Source of the DNA: Sulfuritalea sp.
GTDB taxonomy: Bacteria; Pseudomonadota; Gammaproteobacteria; Burkholderiales; Rhodocyclaceae
DNA length: 60,808 nucleotides
Direction: 5' to 3'
Assembly: GCA_021738105.1 (NCBI GenBank)
Contig: JAIPCS010000001.1
Location: 1 to 60,808 of the forward strand
Shown here: positions 33,189 through 42,483 of the stretch, piece by piece
Layout: every line of letters begins with the position of its first letter
Numbering within the stretch: the first letter of the stretch is position 1
Position numbers and translations under genes: made by a program
Notes under the pieces: model-generated
Database searches by the model: none
Told to the model about the DNA's origin: nothing
Seen by the model: the letters and a program-made list of their open reading frames with translations, nothing else

Positions 33189-35200
33189 CACCGCGCAATG
33201 TAGCCATCATCCAGGCCCGCATGGGGTCGCACCGATTCCCGGGCAAGATGCTGGCCCGGCTGGGCGGCATGCCCCTGCTCGAATGGGTCGTGCGCCGCCT
33301 GCTCCGGGCTACCACCCTGACGCAGGTCGTGCTGGCCACATCCGATCGCGCCAGCGACGATGCCTTGGCCGAGCGTGCAACGCGCCTGGGCGTTGCGGTG
33401 TTTCGTGGCAGCGAAGCCGACGTTCTCGGGCGTTTCGTCGGTGCAGCGAAGATGGCGGGGGCCGACAACGTTGTGCGCATCTGCGCCGACAATCCGTTTA
33501 TCGATCCGGTCGAGGTGGACCGGCTGGTCAGGCACTTCGTTGATTGCCCGTGCGACTATGCCTGCAACCATCAGGATCGGCTCGGCAGTAACTATGCCGA
33601 CGGTTTCGGCGCCGAGATACTGTCATCGGAATTGCTTGAGAAAATTTCCGCCAAAGCGGTCGAACCCCGTCACCGCGAGCACGCCACCCTCTACCTTTGG
33701 GATCACGCGAGCGAGTACAAATTGACAACGGTTGCGGCACCCGCCGAACTGGCGTTTCCGGGACTTCGTTTCGACGTCGACTCGCCGGCCGACCTGGCAA
33801 AACTGGAAGCCCTGGTTCTTGCGGGAGTGGCCATCGAAACTCCGGCGTGCGAAATCATCAGGATTGCACAGGGGAACCGCCATGTCGCAAGCGCCGACTT
33901 TTGCGTTGATGCATGCGATGAACTCGATGCCTACCTGCAACGATTGTTTCCGCTGTGCCGCAGCATTACCGGCAATCCCAATCGCGAAACCTTGAAGGCC
34001 TTGCAGGAGATCGTTCCCCTCGTCATCCATGAAGTGCCGTCGGGCACCGCCGTATACGACTGGACCATACCCGACGAGTGGAACATCCGCGATGCATGGA
34101 TCGCGGACGCGAGCGGGCGCCGCATCGTCGATTTCCGGGCCAGCAACCTGCATGTGGTCAGCTACAGCGAGCCCGTCAATGCCGTCATGGATTGGGCGGA
34201 AATCCAGCCCCGGTTGCACCGCCATCCGGACCTGGCAGATGCCATCCCTTACCGGACCAGCTATTACAAGCGCGACTGGGGCTTTTGCGTAACGCAAGCG
34301 CAATTTGCCGAACTGGAAAAGCTGAAGGGGCCGTTTACTGTTGTCATCGACAGCGAACTCAAACTCGGTTCGCTTAGCTATGGCGAATACCTGGTGCCCG
34401 GGCGATCCACTCGGGAAATTCTGCTCTCCTGCTACATATGCCACCCGTCGATGGCCAACGACAGCCTGAGCGGTGTACTGCTTACCGCTTTTTTGGCGCG
34501 GCACATTGCCGGGCTCAAGGATCGTCACTGGAGCTATCGCATCGTTTTTGTTCCCGAAACCATCGGTGCCGTCGCCTGCTGTGCGCGCAATGAAGAAGCG
34601 ATGAAGCAAATCGACCTGGGCCTGGTAATCACCACGGTTGGTGGACCGGGCAAGTTCGGCTACAAGCAAAGCTTCGACCCGTCGCACCCCATCAACGCCA
34701 TGATCGAAGACGTTCTGGCTGAAACTGGAACCGAATTCATTACCTACCCCTTCGACATCCACGGCAGCGACGAACGGCAGTACTCATCCCAGGGCTTTCG
34801 CATCAATGCGGCAACCATCTGCCGCGACCGCTACTACGAGTATCCCTATTACCATTCCTCGCTTGATGATTTGTCTTTCGTGACGGAGAAGCAGATTGCG
34901 GAGACCCTGGCGGTCTATACCCGCCTGATTGCCAAGATTGAAGCGCGCCGCATCTATCGCAACAGGATTCCCCATTGCGAAGTGATGCTCTCGCGCCATG
35001 ACCTGTATCCCGCCACGGGTGGCGCGCAGCGACCGGAGCTCAATGGCCGGTCGGAGCTGGACCTGATCCTCTGGCTGCTGTTCCTGTGTGACGGAAAGCT
35101 CGGCATCGACCACATTGCGGCGAAACTCGACGTGCCGTGCGCCGACCTCATGCCGATTGCAGATCGACTCGTCGCAAAAGGTGTTCTCGAAATTGTCTGA
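33185..35200 (+). CDS. Fusion: SpsF-type cytidylyltransferase plus DUF4910 aminopeptidase-like domain
   Basis: A 671-residue protein. Residues 1-235 form a SpsF/CMP-sugar transferase (VAIIQARMGSHRFPGKMLARLGG, then RICADNPFID). Residues 250 to about 600 match DUF4910, an M28-peptidase-like fold; candidate metal ligands are in CYICHPSMANDSLSG, PFDIHGSDERQ and YYHSSLDDL. The last 80 residues look like a winged helix. The ATG overlaps the NeuB stop by four bases. The fusion implies that CMP activation and an amide- or ester-handling step serve the same sugar. DUF4910 activity on glycans is unproven. Confidence 0.82.
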   Translation: MTPRNVAIIQARMGSHRFPGKMLARLGGMPLLEWVVRRLLRATTLTQVVLATSDRASDDALAERATRLGVAVFRGSEADVLGRFVGAAKMAGADNVVRICADNPFIDPVEVDRLVRHFVDCPCDYACNHQDRLGSNYADGFGAEILSSELLEKISAKAVEPRHREHATLYLWDHASEYKLTTVAAPAELAFPGLRFDVDSPADLAKLEALVLAGVAIETPACEIIRIAQGNRHVASADFCVDACDELDAYLQRLFPLCRSITGNPNRETLKALQEIVPLVIHEVPSGTAVYDWTIPDEWNIRDAWIADASGRRIVDFRASNLHVVSYSEPVNAVMDWAEIQPRLHRHPDLADAIPYRTSYYKRDWGFCVTQAQFAELEKLKGPFTVVIDSELKLGSLSYGEYLVPGRSTREILLSCYICHPSMANDSLSGVLLTAFLARHIAGLKDRHWSYRIVFVPETIGAVACCARNEEAMKQIDLGLVITTVGGPGKFGYKQSFDPSHPINAMIEDVLAETGTEFITYPFDIHGSDERQYSSQGFRINAATICRDRYYEYPYYHSSLDDLSFVTEKQIAETLAVYTRLIAKIEARRIYRNRIPHCEVMLSRHDLYPATGGAQRPELNGRSELDLILWLLFLCDGKLGIDHIAAKLDVPCADLMPIADRLVAKGVLEIV

Positions 35201-35208
35201 CTGTCCGC

Positions 35209-36189
35209 ATGGCTAAGAGCTATCGTCTTGAACCAGCCGACCTTGGCGTTGAATGGGATGCCTTTATTCGTTCGTCTCCCGATGGCACAGTGTTTATCAC
35301 CTCCAGCTACCTTGCGCACACCGGTTGTCGCGTGGGCCTTTACCACTGCTACAACTCAAATGAGCCGCGTGCCGTTGTCGCGGTAGTGGAAACTCCGGAC
35401 GGAGTTTCGGCGATTCTTGAGGACCTGGTGATTTACAGTGGAATCTGCTTTGGACCACCCACTCAAGGTCAAAATCGCGCTCAACAGAATTCCGAGCGAC
35501 ACGAGATAGCCGTCTTCATAGCGGCAGCCTTGGCCGATAGGTATCAGCGAGTCGAGTTTGCCCTGGCGCCCTCGATCAATGATGTGCGGCCATTTCTCTG
35601 GCACAACTACGGCCAGGAACACGGCCGTTACAGCGTGGATGTGAGATACACGTCCTATCTCGATATCGGTGATTTTGCTTCTGCGCAGGATTTGGATGAC
35701 ATCGAAGCCTACCGGCAGGCGACGGGCGCCCGCCGTCAGCAAATTCGGTACGCCCGACGGGACGGAGTTGTGACCGAAGAGATTTCCGATGTAGGGTTGT
35801 TTATCGACTTTTATCGCCGGACGATGGAACGCCAAGGTGAAACCGTAGGTCGAAGCACACTCGATCGCATGGCGACGCTTGTTGATGCGCTGCTTGGAAC
35901 CGGATCCGCACGCATGTTCGTCTCAAAGACTTGCGACCAGATCGCGGGCAGCGCCGCGGTTTATGCGTTCGATCATCGGCGGGCCTATTATCTTTTCGGC
36001 GCGAGCGACCCTGAGCTCAGGGATTCCCACACGGGTACCGCTGTTTTGTGGGATGCCCTTGGCGCATTGGCGTCGGCTGGAATCCCTCAAATCGACTTGG
36101 AGGGTGTAAATAGCCCGCGCAGAGGCTGGTTCAAGTTGAGTTTTGGGGGCGAACTTCGCCCTTATTATCAGATTACGAAGGCCAGTTAA
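35209..36189 (+). CDS. GNAT/FemAB-like acyltransferase
   Basis: A 326-residue protein with two GNAT-like halves of the BioF2/FemAB type. Visible pieces are YLEPADLGVEWDAFIRSSP-like N-terminus, SYLDIGDF, GSAAVYAFDHRRAYYLFGASDPE and IPQIDLEGVNSPRRGWFKLSFGG at the end. Such proteins attach acetyl or aminoacyl groups to amino sugars. It follows the fusion gene by eight bases and shares TAATG with the methyltransferase. Acylation of the amino-ulosonic acid is a reasonable guess. Confidence 0.78.
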   Translation: MAKSYRLEPADLGVEWDAFIRSSPDGTVFITSSYLAHTGCRVGLYHCYNSNEPRAVVAVVETPDGVSAILEDLVIYSGICFGPPTQGQNRAQQNSERHEIAVFIAAALADRYQRVEFALAPSINDVRPFLWHNYGQEHGRYSVDVRYTSYLDIGDFASAQDLDDIEAYRQATGARRQQIRYARRDGVVTEEISDVGLFIDFYRRTMERQGETVGRSTLDRMATLVDALLGTGSARMFVSKTCDQIAGSAAVYAFDHRRAYYLFGASDPELRDSHTGTAVLWDALGALASAGIPQIDLEGVNSPRRGWFKLSFGGELRPYYQITKAS

Positions 36190-36857
36190 TGAACGAACCA
36201 ACGCGCTCCAAGCCTGAAGTTGATTCAATGGCCAGTACCCGCTATCAGGATTACGTGATCCGGGACGGCAAATACATCGGGCGGTTTGAAGATATGTACC
36301 GCAATGCTGTTGAAATTCCTTGGCATCAAGATGAAACGGTGAGTGCAATCTTCAGCGACCTCACCGTAGCTATCCTGAAGCGTCGCGGCATCCGCAGTCT
36401 GCTCGATGTCGGGTGTGGCGTGGGCTATATGGCTGAACGACTGCGGAAGGAAATTCCCGAGTTGAAGCGCGTCGTTGGGCTTGATATATCCGAAACCGCA
36501 GTGGCACGCGCTGCAGAGATGTTTCCGGATATCGAGTTTGTTTCCGGCACCCTGGAAAATTTGAGGCTTGAAGAGCGTTTTGACGCGGTGGTTAGCAAGG
36601 ACGTACTTTGGTACGTCCTCGACAACCTGCCCGACTATCTCGCGGGCTTGGCCCGCTTCAGTTCTCGCTGGGTATATTTAGGTCAGTCGTTTCCTTATAA
36701 GCGACCGTTTTACGGTGAGGAAATTCTTCCAAACGCACAGGTGCTTCTCGCCTATCTGGCAAAGCAAGGCCATTCAGTTGTCTATTCTGTAGTGGAACGC
36801 GATGCGGCCTATGGGGGTCGCGAATATGTCCACGTTTTGATCGAGGTATCTCAATGA
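36189..36857 (+). CDS. Class I SAM-dependent methyltransferase
   Basis: A 222-residue Rossmann methyltransferase with the SAM motif LLDVGCGVGYMAERL (about residues 65-79), VVGLDISETAVARAAEMFP and VSKDVLWYVLDNLP. No extra domain is visible. It is coupled by overlaps to the acyltransferase before and the SPASM radical SAM gene after. The target is unknown; O- or N-methylation of a sugar is likely from context. Confidence 0.84.
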   Translation: MNEPTRSKPEVDSMASTRYQDYVIRDGKYIGRFEDMYRNAVEIPWHQDETVSAIFSDLTVAILKRRGIRSLLDVGCGVGYMAERLRKEIPELKRVVGLDISETAVARAAEMFPDIEFVSGTLENLRLEERFDAVVSKDVLWYVLDNLPDYLAGLARFSSRWVYLGQSFPYKRPFYGEEILPNAQVLLAYLAKQGHSVVYSVVERDAAYGGREYVHVLIEVSQ

Positions 36858-37987
36858 CCAGCAAACTTGGTTCGATTCCTGTGGTTTCCGTGCCAGCAAC
36901 CACGGTGGGAAGTGTAGAGGAACGCTACATTCCCATCAACAAGGGCCATTTCGACCTGGACACGCCCGAACGCACCGCTGCCTTCAGTGAGAAGCTGGCG
37001 CGGGGTTGGGAGCATGAATACTCCGAGTATCGCCGGCTATGGGTGGAACTCGCCAAGAACCGCGAACTGCGTGATTACCCTTTGCTGGTTGACCTCGAAC
37101 TGTCTTCGAAGTGCAACCTGCATTGCCCCATGTGCTACACGATTACTGAAGAATTTCTCAGCAAGGTCGATCGCAAGTACATGGAGTTTGACCTCTACAA
37201 AAGAATCATCGATGAAGTGGCTGGCAAGGTGTTCGCGATCCGCCTCAGCTTGCGCGGTGAATCGACCCTTAACAGGGATTTCATCGAAGCCATCGCCTAT
37301 GCAAAACAGAAGGGCATCTGCGAGGTTTCCACGCTGACGCACGGCAAGAAGTTCACAGGCGAGTATCTACGCAAGGCGGTCGCTGCGGGAATCGACTGGA
37401 TCACCATATCCATCGATGGAACGGGCGAGACCTATAACCGCATTCGGCATCCTCTGACGTGGGAGGGCACATTGGGCCGGCTCAAGGAAATCAAGGCTCT
37501 CAAGGATCAACTGGGAACCCACAAGCCGGTGATCAAGGTACAGGGCATCTGGCCTGCCATCCGCGAGAATCCGACGGAGTACTACAACGCGCTGCAGCCC
37601 TATACTGACCTGATTGCCTATAACCCCTTGATCGACTATCTGCACAACGACACCCAGATCGTCTATGACGAAAACTTTGCTTGCCCGCAGCTATACCAGC
37701 GCCTGGTGGTCGGCAGTGACGGCAGGGTCATGATGTGCAGCAATGACGAGGATACTAAGCACTCGGTGGGCGATGCTTATCAGCAGTCCATTCATGATAT
37801 TTGGCATGGAGAGGCGATGAACAGGGTCAGGGAAACCCATAGTCGTCACGATGGATTCAAGGAGCTTGCTGTTTGCCGGAACTGCTATTACCCGCGGAAG
37901 GCCGTGCCGGACGAGACCGCGATTGTCGATGGCCGCAACATTGTTATTGAAAATTATCTCAACCGTGCCCAAGAGGTTGGCAAGTAG
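36854..37987 (+). CDS. Radical SAM/SPASM enzyme
   Basis: A 377-residue enzyme. The radical SAM cluster motif is CNLHCPMC near residue 91, and a C-terminal SPASM-type cysteine set includes CPQLYQR, VMMCSNDED and CRNCYYP, for auxiliary iron-sulfur clusters. Such enzymes in sugar loci catalyse dehydrogenation or epimerisation. It follows the methyltransferase with a four-base overlap, so it probably tailors the same sugar. It is unrelated in sequence to the B12 type at 17796. Confidence 0.83.
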   Translation: MTSKLGSIPVVSVPATTVGSVEERYIPINKGHFDLDTPERTAAFSEKLARGWEHEYSEYRRLWVELAKNRELRDYPLLVDLELSSKCNLHCPMCYTITEEFLSKVDRKYMEFDLYKRIIDEVAGKVFAIRLSLRGESTLNRDFIEAIAYAKQKGICEVSTLTHGKKFTGEYLRKAVAAGIDWITISIDGTGETYNRIRHPLTWEGTLGRLKEIKALKDQLGTHKPVIKVQGIWPAIRENPTEYYNALQPYTDLIAYNPLIDYLHNDTQIVYDENFACPQLYQRLVVGSDGRVMMCSNDEDTKHSVGDAYQQSIHDIWHGEAMNRVRETHSRHDGFKELAVCRNCYYPRKAVPDETAIVDGRNIVIENYLNRAQEVGK

Positions 37988-38067
37988 TGGCGGGATGGCT
38001 CGCAGCACGCCGCGTTTGGCAGGCAGCAGGCATATTGGACAATTAGTCGAACTATGGAACCGCATCA

Positions 38068-38835
38068 ATGAGAGAACGAGTTGTCGCAATCATTGAAGCC
38101 CGGATGGGCTCCATCCGGTTGCCAGAAAAAACTCTTATGGATGTTGCGGGGACGTCATTGCTTGAGCGAGTGGTGGCCCGCTTGAAACTCGCCAAATCGG
38201 TGGATGAGGTGATGGTAGCTACTTCAACCAACGCAGCAGATGACAAGATCGAGGCGCTATGCCGGGAAAGAGGGATACCTGTTTTCCGGGGTAGCGAAGA
38301 CGATGTGTTGGGGCGAGTGCATGGTGCGGCGCTTCAAAGCAGGGCGGATTTGGTCGTGCAGTCTGGTGCTGATTGCCCCTTTTATGATCCGGACCTTGTA
38401 GACCTCCTCGTGCATACTCTCGTATGGGGCGGCTATAGCTACGCTGCGAACGATATGGAGCTTACGTTTCCAGAAGGGATTGATGCTCATGTCATCCTAG
38501 CCTCTGCTTTGGCCGAGTCGGCATGCCATGCGACCCGGTCCGACGAACGGGAAGATACTCCTCGTTATATATGGAACAACAGCGTGCGCTACCCGATTTT
38601 TAACCTGAGGGCCTTGCCCGGAAGCTATTACAACCGACCTGAAATAAGGCTGACTATCGATTATCCAGAAGATATGGAGCTATGCAGAAAGATCTACGAA
38701 TCATTCGATGGACGATCGGATTTTTCAACGCGAGAACTGATTGAATTGATAGATTGCAATCCCGCATGGGCAAAACTTAACGCCGCCTGCGAGCAGAAAT
38801 CGGCGGCCTATGTGAAAAATGGTGAAGCGTGCTGA
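38068..38835 (+). CDS. SpsF-type cytidylyltransferase, stand-alone
   Basis: A 255-residue CMP-sugar transferase-like protein: VAIIEARMGSIRLPEKTLMDVAG, then VQSGADCPFYDPDLVD. It resembles the N-terminal half of the fusion at 33185 but is a separate gene, so the island has two SpsF-type activating enzymes besides LegF and the KdsB-like protein. An 80-base gap upstream may mark a sub-operon boundary. It overlaps the following oxidoreductase by seven bases. Confidence 0.83.
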   Translation: MRERVVAIIEARMGSIRLPEKTLMDVAGTSLLERVVARLKLAKSVDEVMVATSTNAADDKIEALCRERGIPVFRGSEDDVLGRVHGAALQSRADLVVQSGADCPFYDPDLVDLLVHTLVWGGYSYAANDMELTFPEGIDAHVILASALAESACHATRSDEREDTPRYIWNNSVRYPIFNLRALPGSYYNRPEIRLTIDYPEDMELCRKIYESFDGRSDFSTRELIELIDCNPAWAKLNAACEQKSAAYVKNGEAC

Positions 38836-39797
38836 AGGCAGCCATCATCGGTTGCGGTGATATTGCTGGTGGTTACGATGAAAAAAGTAATGACAAAGGT
38901 ATTTACTCTCATGCTGGAGCATATCGTGCGTGCGGAATAAAGATTGCTGCCGTTTTTGATGTCGATGTCGTCCGCGCCCGAGCATTTGCCAAGTATTGGG
39001 GAGCGGGGCGTGTATGTGAGGATTTGGAGGCCCTGTATGCCGGAGACGAATATGACCTTGTTTCCGTATGTGTTCCAGACAAAATGCATCACGCCATCGC
39101 CACGGATTTTCTACACGCAGGTAAGACACGTATTGTTTGGGCTGAAAAGCCACTCGCTTCTACCTCTGCAGAGGGCACTGCTATGGTCGCTCTGGCACGC
39201 GAAAAGAGGACCGGCCTCCGAGTAAGCTATCAGCGACGCTGGGAGCCGTTACATACCGCACTCGCGGCCGAGATACGGCAAGGTCTGATTGGCGGCGTTA
39301 CCGCAGTCCATGGCTATTATGTGAAAGGGTTGGTGCATATCGGCACCACAATGATAGACACCATACGTCTTCTCGTTGGAGAACCAGAATCGGCCCGTCC
39401 GGTGTCCTCCATTCAAAAGGGTTCCTATCCGTGCGATAGCTCTTCCGATATCGCTCTGATCTATCCTGGCGGCGTAACGGCAGTCATCCAGGGAATCGAT
39501 GGAAGTGAGTATTCCTACAGCCTTTTTGAAGTGGATATTCTAGGCACGCGAGGCCGTGTCCGCATCACGGAAAGTGGCGATCGCTTCGATGTCTTCCGAG
39601 TGGTTCCTTATGGTCATTACGAGGGGTTTTCCGAGTTGAAAGCGGACCGGAGTGGGCGTACCGAAATGGGCGCGTCGATGCAAACTGGTCTTAAACGAAT
39701 GATACGGAGCCTTCACGACGGAACCTGGACCGATGTTTCCGATGGCGAGAGCGCGCTTCGCAATCTGGAGCTTGCAGAGCAAGGGGCCTCGTGGTGA
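38829..39797 (+). CDS. Gfo/Idh/MocA-family oxidoreductase
   Basis: A 322-residue NAD(P)-dependent sugar dehydrogenase. The cofactor loop is AAIIGCGDIAGG and the catalytic EKP motif is in VWAEKPLAS. These enzymes oxidise or reduce hydroxyls of free or nucleotide-linked sugars. The GTG start lies inside the cytidylyltransferase gene, and its stop overlaps the GT-B gene by four bases. A DegT aminotransferase three genes on could use the keto sugar it makes. Confidence 0.85.
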   Translation: MLKAAIIGCGDIAGGYDEKSNDKGIYSHAGAYRACGIKIAAVFDVDVVRARAFAKYWGAGRVCEDLEALYAGDEYDLVSVCVPDKMHHAIATDFLHAGKTRIVWAEKPLASTSAEGTAMVALAREKRTGLRVSYQRRWEPLHTALAAEIRQGLIGGVTAVHGYYVKGLVHIGTTMIDTIRLLVGEPESARPVSSIQKGSYPCDSSSDIALIYPGGVTAVIQGIDGSEYSYSLFEVDILGTRGRVRITESGDRFDVFRVVPYGHYEGFSELKADRSGRTEMGASMQTGLKRMIRSLHDGTWTDVSDGESALRNLELAEQGASW

Positions 39798-40927
39798 GTG
39801 CGACGCGAAAACAGGGGCCCAGGATCTTGGCCTTCGCGCGTGAGGCTGGTGGTGCGCAGGCAATCGCACCAGTGATCAAAGATCTCCGGACCAGGGGTGC
39901 CGAGGTTTTCGTCACAGCCAAGGACGTTGGAGAACAGGTTTTTGTGGGGCACGGGCTTGTTCCCGCGCACCTTCAAGAGGGCGATAGCCGCCACATTGAG
40001 CCATTGCTGAGCAGAGAGTGGGGTGCAACGGATCCTGACCTTGTTTTTACCTCGGCAACCAGTCTCCCCATACTGGATATGACCGAGAAAAACCTGTGGC
40101 GATGGGCACGCGCCAAGGGGATAGCATCGGTTGCGGTGCTCGATCAATGGCAAAACTATGCCAAACGATTCAGTTCCCCAGGCACATCTGATCTGGCGTT
40201 CCTGCCTGACATGTGTTGTGTCATGGATGAGATCGCAAGGCGGGGTATGGTCGAGGAGGGATTCCCCTCGGCGCGTCTTGCGATAACCGGGCAGCCTGCG
40301 TTCGACGCGCTAGCCGGATCAATGCAAGCAGAGGTTGACGCAGCATTGGCGTTGAAGCGTGATCTCGGGATGGATAACGGGCGGCCCACCCTGGTTTTCG
40401 TGGCAGAATCACTCCGAAACCACTGGAGAGATGAATATGGATATGATGAACGAACTAGCCTGAATGATCTTCTAGACATTATCGAAGAGTTGCCAGAACT
40501 GCCCAACCTGATTGTCAAGAAGCATCCACAGAATGTAGACGAAGATTTTGACCTGGGAGCCATTCAGCGTGTTTCAGACCGGGTAGTGGTCAGGATTGTC
40601 GGCACGGAACATCCTGCAAAAAGGGTGATTTTGGCATCCGATATCGTGGTGGGCATGTCCTCCGTGTTACTGGTCGAGTCGATACTGCTGGGGAAAGTGA
40701 CGGTTTCAATTGAGATCGGGGCGAAGGTATTCAACAAGTGTTTCCCTGTGGATATTGGAGTAATTCCTTCAATTGTCGAGAAGGAGGCGGCACGGAAGGC
40801 GATATGCCGCCTGATTTCTAGCCGTGAATTCCGTACCGAATGGATGGCCCGTCAATCGAAGCTTGGACACCTCCCGGGCGCAACTCAACGTGTTTCAGAG
40901 TTAGTTCTGGCTCTGGCAAAAATGTAA
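39794..40927 (+). CDS. GT-B-fold glycosyltransferase-like protein
   Basis: A 377-residue protein that begins RILAFAREAGGAQAIAPVIKDL and has LPDMCCVMDEIARRGMVEEGFP, LAITGQPAFDAL and VGMSSVLLVESILLGK, the two-domain pattern of the UDP-GlcNAc epimerase/lipid A disaccharide synthase superfamily. It is probably a glycosyltransferase for one of the unusual sugars; the donor is unknown. The GTG at 39794 is chosen because it overlaps the upstream stop; another GTG lies three bases earlier. Confidence 0.7.
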   Translation: MSATRKQGPRILAFAREAGGAQAIAPVIKDLRTRGAEVFVTAKDVGEQVFVGHGLVPAHLQEGDSRHIEPLLSREWGATDPDLVFTSATSLPILDMTEKNLWRWARAKGIASVAVLDQWQNYAKRFSSPGTSDLAFLPDMCCVMDEIARRGMVEEGFPSARLAITGQPAFDALAGSMQAEVDAALALKRDLGMDNGRPTLVFVAESLRNHWRDEYGYDERTSLNDLLDIIEELPELPNLIVKKHPQNVDEDFDLGAIQRVSDRVVVRIVGTEHPAKRVILASDIVVGMSSVLLVESILLGKVTVSIEIGAKVFNKCFPVDIGVIPSIVEKEAARKAICRLISSREFRTEWMARQSKLGHLPGATQRVSELVLALAKM

Positions 40928-40954
40928 TTGCTATTGGCCAAAATCGAAGCAAGC

Positions 40955-41077
40955 ATGAATAATCTGTCGGCCTTCCGCATGATTTCCGGCGTGATTGACG
41001 CACTCATCCGCAGTCCTGGAAACCTGACCGGGAAGGATGACCTATTGAATGCCGATTTAACCTGGAGTGATAAATGA
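40955..41077 (+). CDS. Possible 40-residue small protein
   Basis: An open frame starting MNNLSAFRMISGVIDALI and ending NADLTWSDK lies in the 146-base gap before the aminotransferase gene, and its stop overlaps that gene's ATG by four bases. The overlap pattern is the only support; there is no clear ribosome binding site and no known family. It may instead be spacer. Confidence 0.3.
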   Translation: MNNLSAFRMISGVIDALIRSPGNLTGKDDLLNADLTWSDK

Positions 41078-42369
41078 CGTTAGCACTATTTGGCGGGAAG
41101 CCGATCCGCACAAAGCGCTATCCCCCGCATATCACCACTGATAGCCGGGACCTTGACCTTGTAGTTGAGGTGATGAAAGAGGGAATTCTTTCCGATTTCG
41201 AAGGAAGTAATAACGAGTACTTTCTTGGTGGAAAGTATGTAAAAGCTGCCGAAGCAAAGTGGGCATCCTACTTTGGCGCTAAGCATGTTGTCTCGGTCAA
41301 TAGTGCGACATCTGGCCTTTTTGCGGCTGTGGGAGCGGCGGGAGTGGGTCCCGGCGACGAGGTAATCACCTCGCCGTGGACGATGACCGCCACCGCAGCC
41401 GCCATTGTGGTGAATAATGCGGTGCCGATTTTCGCGGATATCGATCCTGAGACATTCTGTTTGTTGCCGGAAGCGGTTGAAAAGAAGATCACCCAACGCA
41501 CCAAGGCAATTATCGTCGTGCATATTTACGGCCATCCAGCCGACATGGACGGCATCATGAGCTTGGCAAAGAAACACAAACTGGTGGTCATCGAGGATGC
41601 GGCCCAATCACTCGGCGCAACATACAAGGGAAGGCAGACTGGTGCCATTGCCCATATGGGAGTTCATAGCCTCAATTGCCACAAGCTCATTCAAACCGGG
41701 GAAGGTGGGATGATCTTCACCGACGATGACGAGTATGCACAACGTTTGCAACTTATCCGGAATCATGGCGAAGCGGTCATCGCCACTGGCATGCCTGTGA
41801 AGTCGCTCGTGAATATGATCGGCTGGAACTACCGGATGAACGAAATCGAAGCGGCTATCTCGATGACCCAGTTGGATAAACTGGCGTCTCTTCAAGAACG
41901 GCGTAACGAGTTAGAGCGCTGTCTGACTACGGGGATCAGGGAATTCAAAGGGTTGATTCCTCCCGGCAAGAAAGAAGGATGCGATCACACGTTCTATCGC
42001 TATGCGATTCGGATTGTGCCCAACGAGGTACCAGTGAGTGCCCATACGATTGTCGAGGCGCTTAATGCGGAAGGATTGGATTGGTACGCGGGCTACACAC
42101 CACTTAATCTTTCCCCGATTTATCAACAACAGATCGCCTTTGGTGACAAGGGCTGTCCTTTCAAGTGCCCACTGTACGACGGCAAACCTGACTACACCTT
42201 GGATAGCATGCCGAATGTGAGGCACCACATGAAGTACAGCTTCTCCACCGAGAACGTGCGCCCACCACTCACTTCGGCAGATATGGACATGATGATCGAA
42301 GGTTTTGCCAAGGTCTACAAACACATGGACCAGTTGATCGAGTACGAGAGGGGACGGCCCCAAATCTGA
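41074..42369 (+). CDS. DegT/DnrJ/EryC1-type sugar aminotransferase
   Basis: A 431-residue PLP enzyme. VIEDAAQSLGAT binds the cofactor and the lysine is in HSLNCHKLIQTGEGG. It is longer than most family members, with an extra segment near residues 350-395 (IYQQQIAFGDKGCPFKCPLYDGKPDY) of the kind seen in StsC/Per-like dehydratase and inosose aminotransferases. It could aminate the product of the upstream Gfo/Idh enzyme. The substrate is unknown. Confidence 0.87.
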   Translation: MTLALFGGKPIRTKRYPPHITTDSRDLDLVVEVMKEGILSDFEGSNNEYFLGGKYVKAAEAKWASYFGAKHVVSVNSATSGLFAAVGAAGVGPGDEVITSPWTMTATAAAIVVNNAVPIFADIDPETFCLLPEAVEKKITQRTKAIIVVHIYGHPADMDGIMSLAKKHKLVVIEDAAQSLGATYKGRQTGAIAHMGVHSLNCHKLIQTGEGGMIFTDDDEYAQRLQLIRNHGEAVIATGMPVKSLVNMIGWNYRMNEIEAAISMTQLDKLASLQERRNELERCLTTGIREFKGLIPPGKKEGCDHTFYRYAIRIVPNEVPVSAHTIVEALNAEGLDWYAGYTPLNLSPIYQQQIAFGDKGCPFKCPLYDGKPDYTLDSMPNVRHHMKYSFSTENVRPPLTSADMDMMIEGFAKVYKHMDQLIEYERGRPQI

Positions 42370-42483
42370 ATCGCGACAATCAACCTTAATGTAATTTCTT
42401 TGATCGCAACGAATTACAAACGTGTGTGTTGTAAAGAGTGCGCGATGTGATCCGCTAATAGCGAAGTGAATGGTGGCCAAACA

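Noticed and set aside
31497..33191. A 564-codon open frame on the - strand
   Set aside because: Opposite a well-supported GT2 and NeuB gene; no family match seen.
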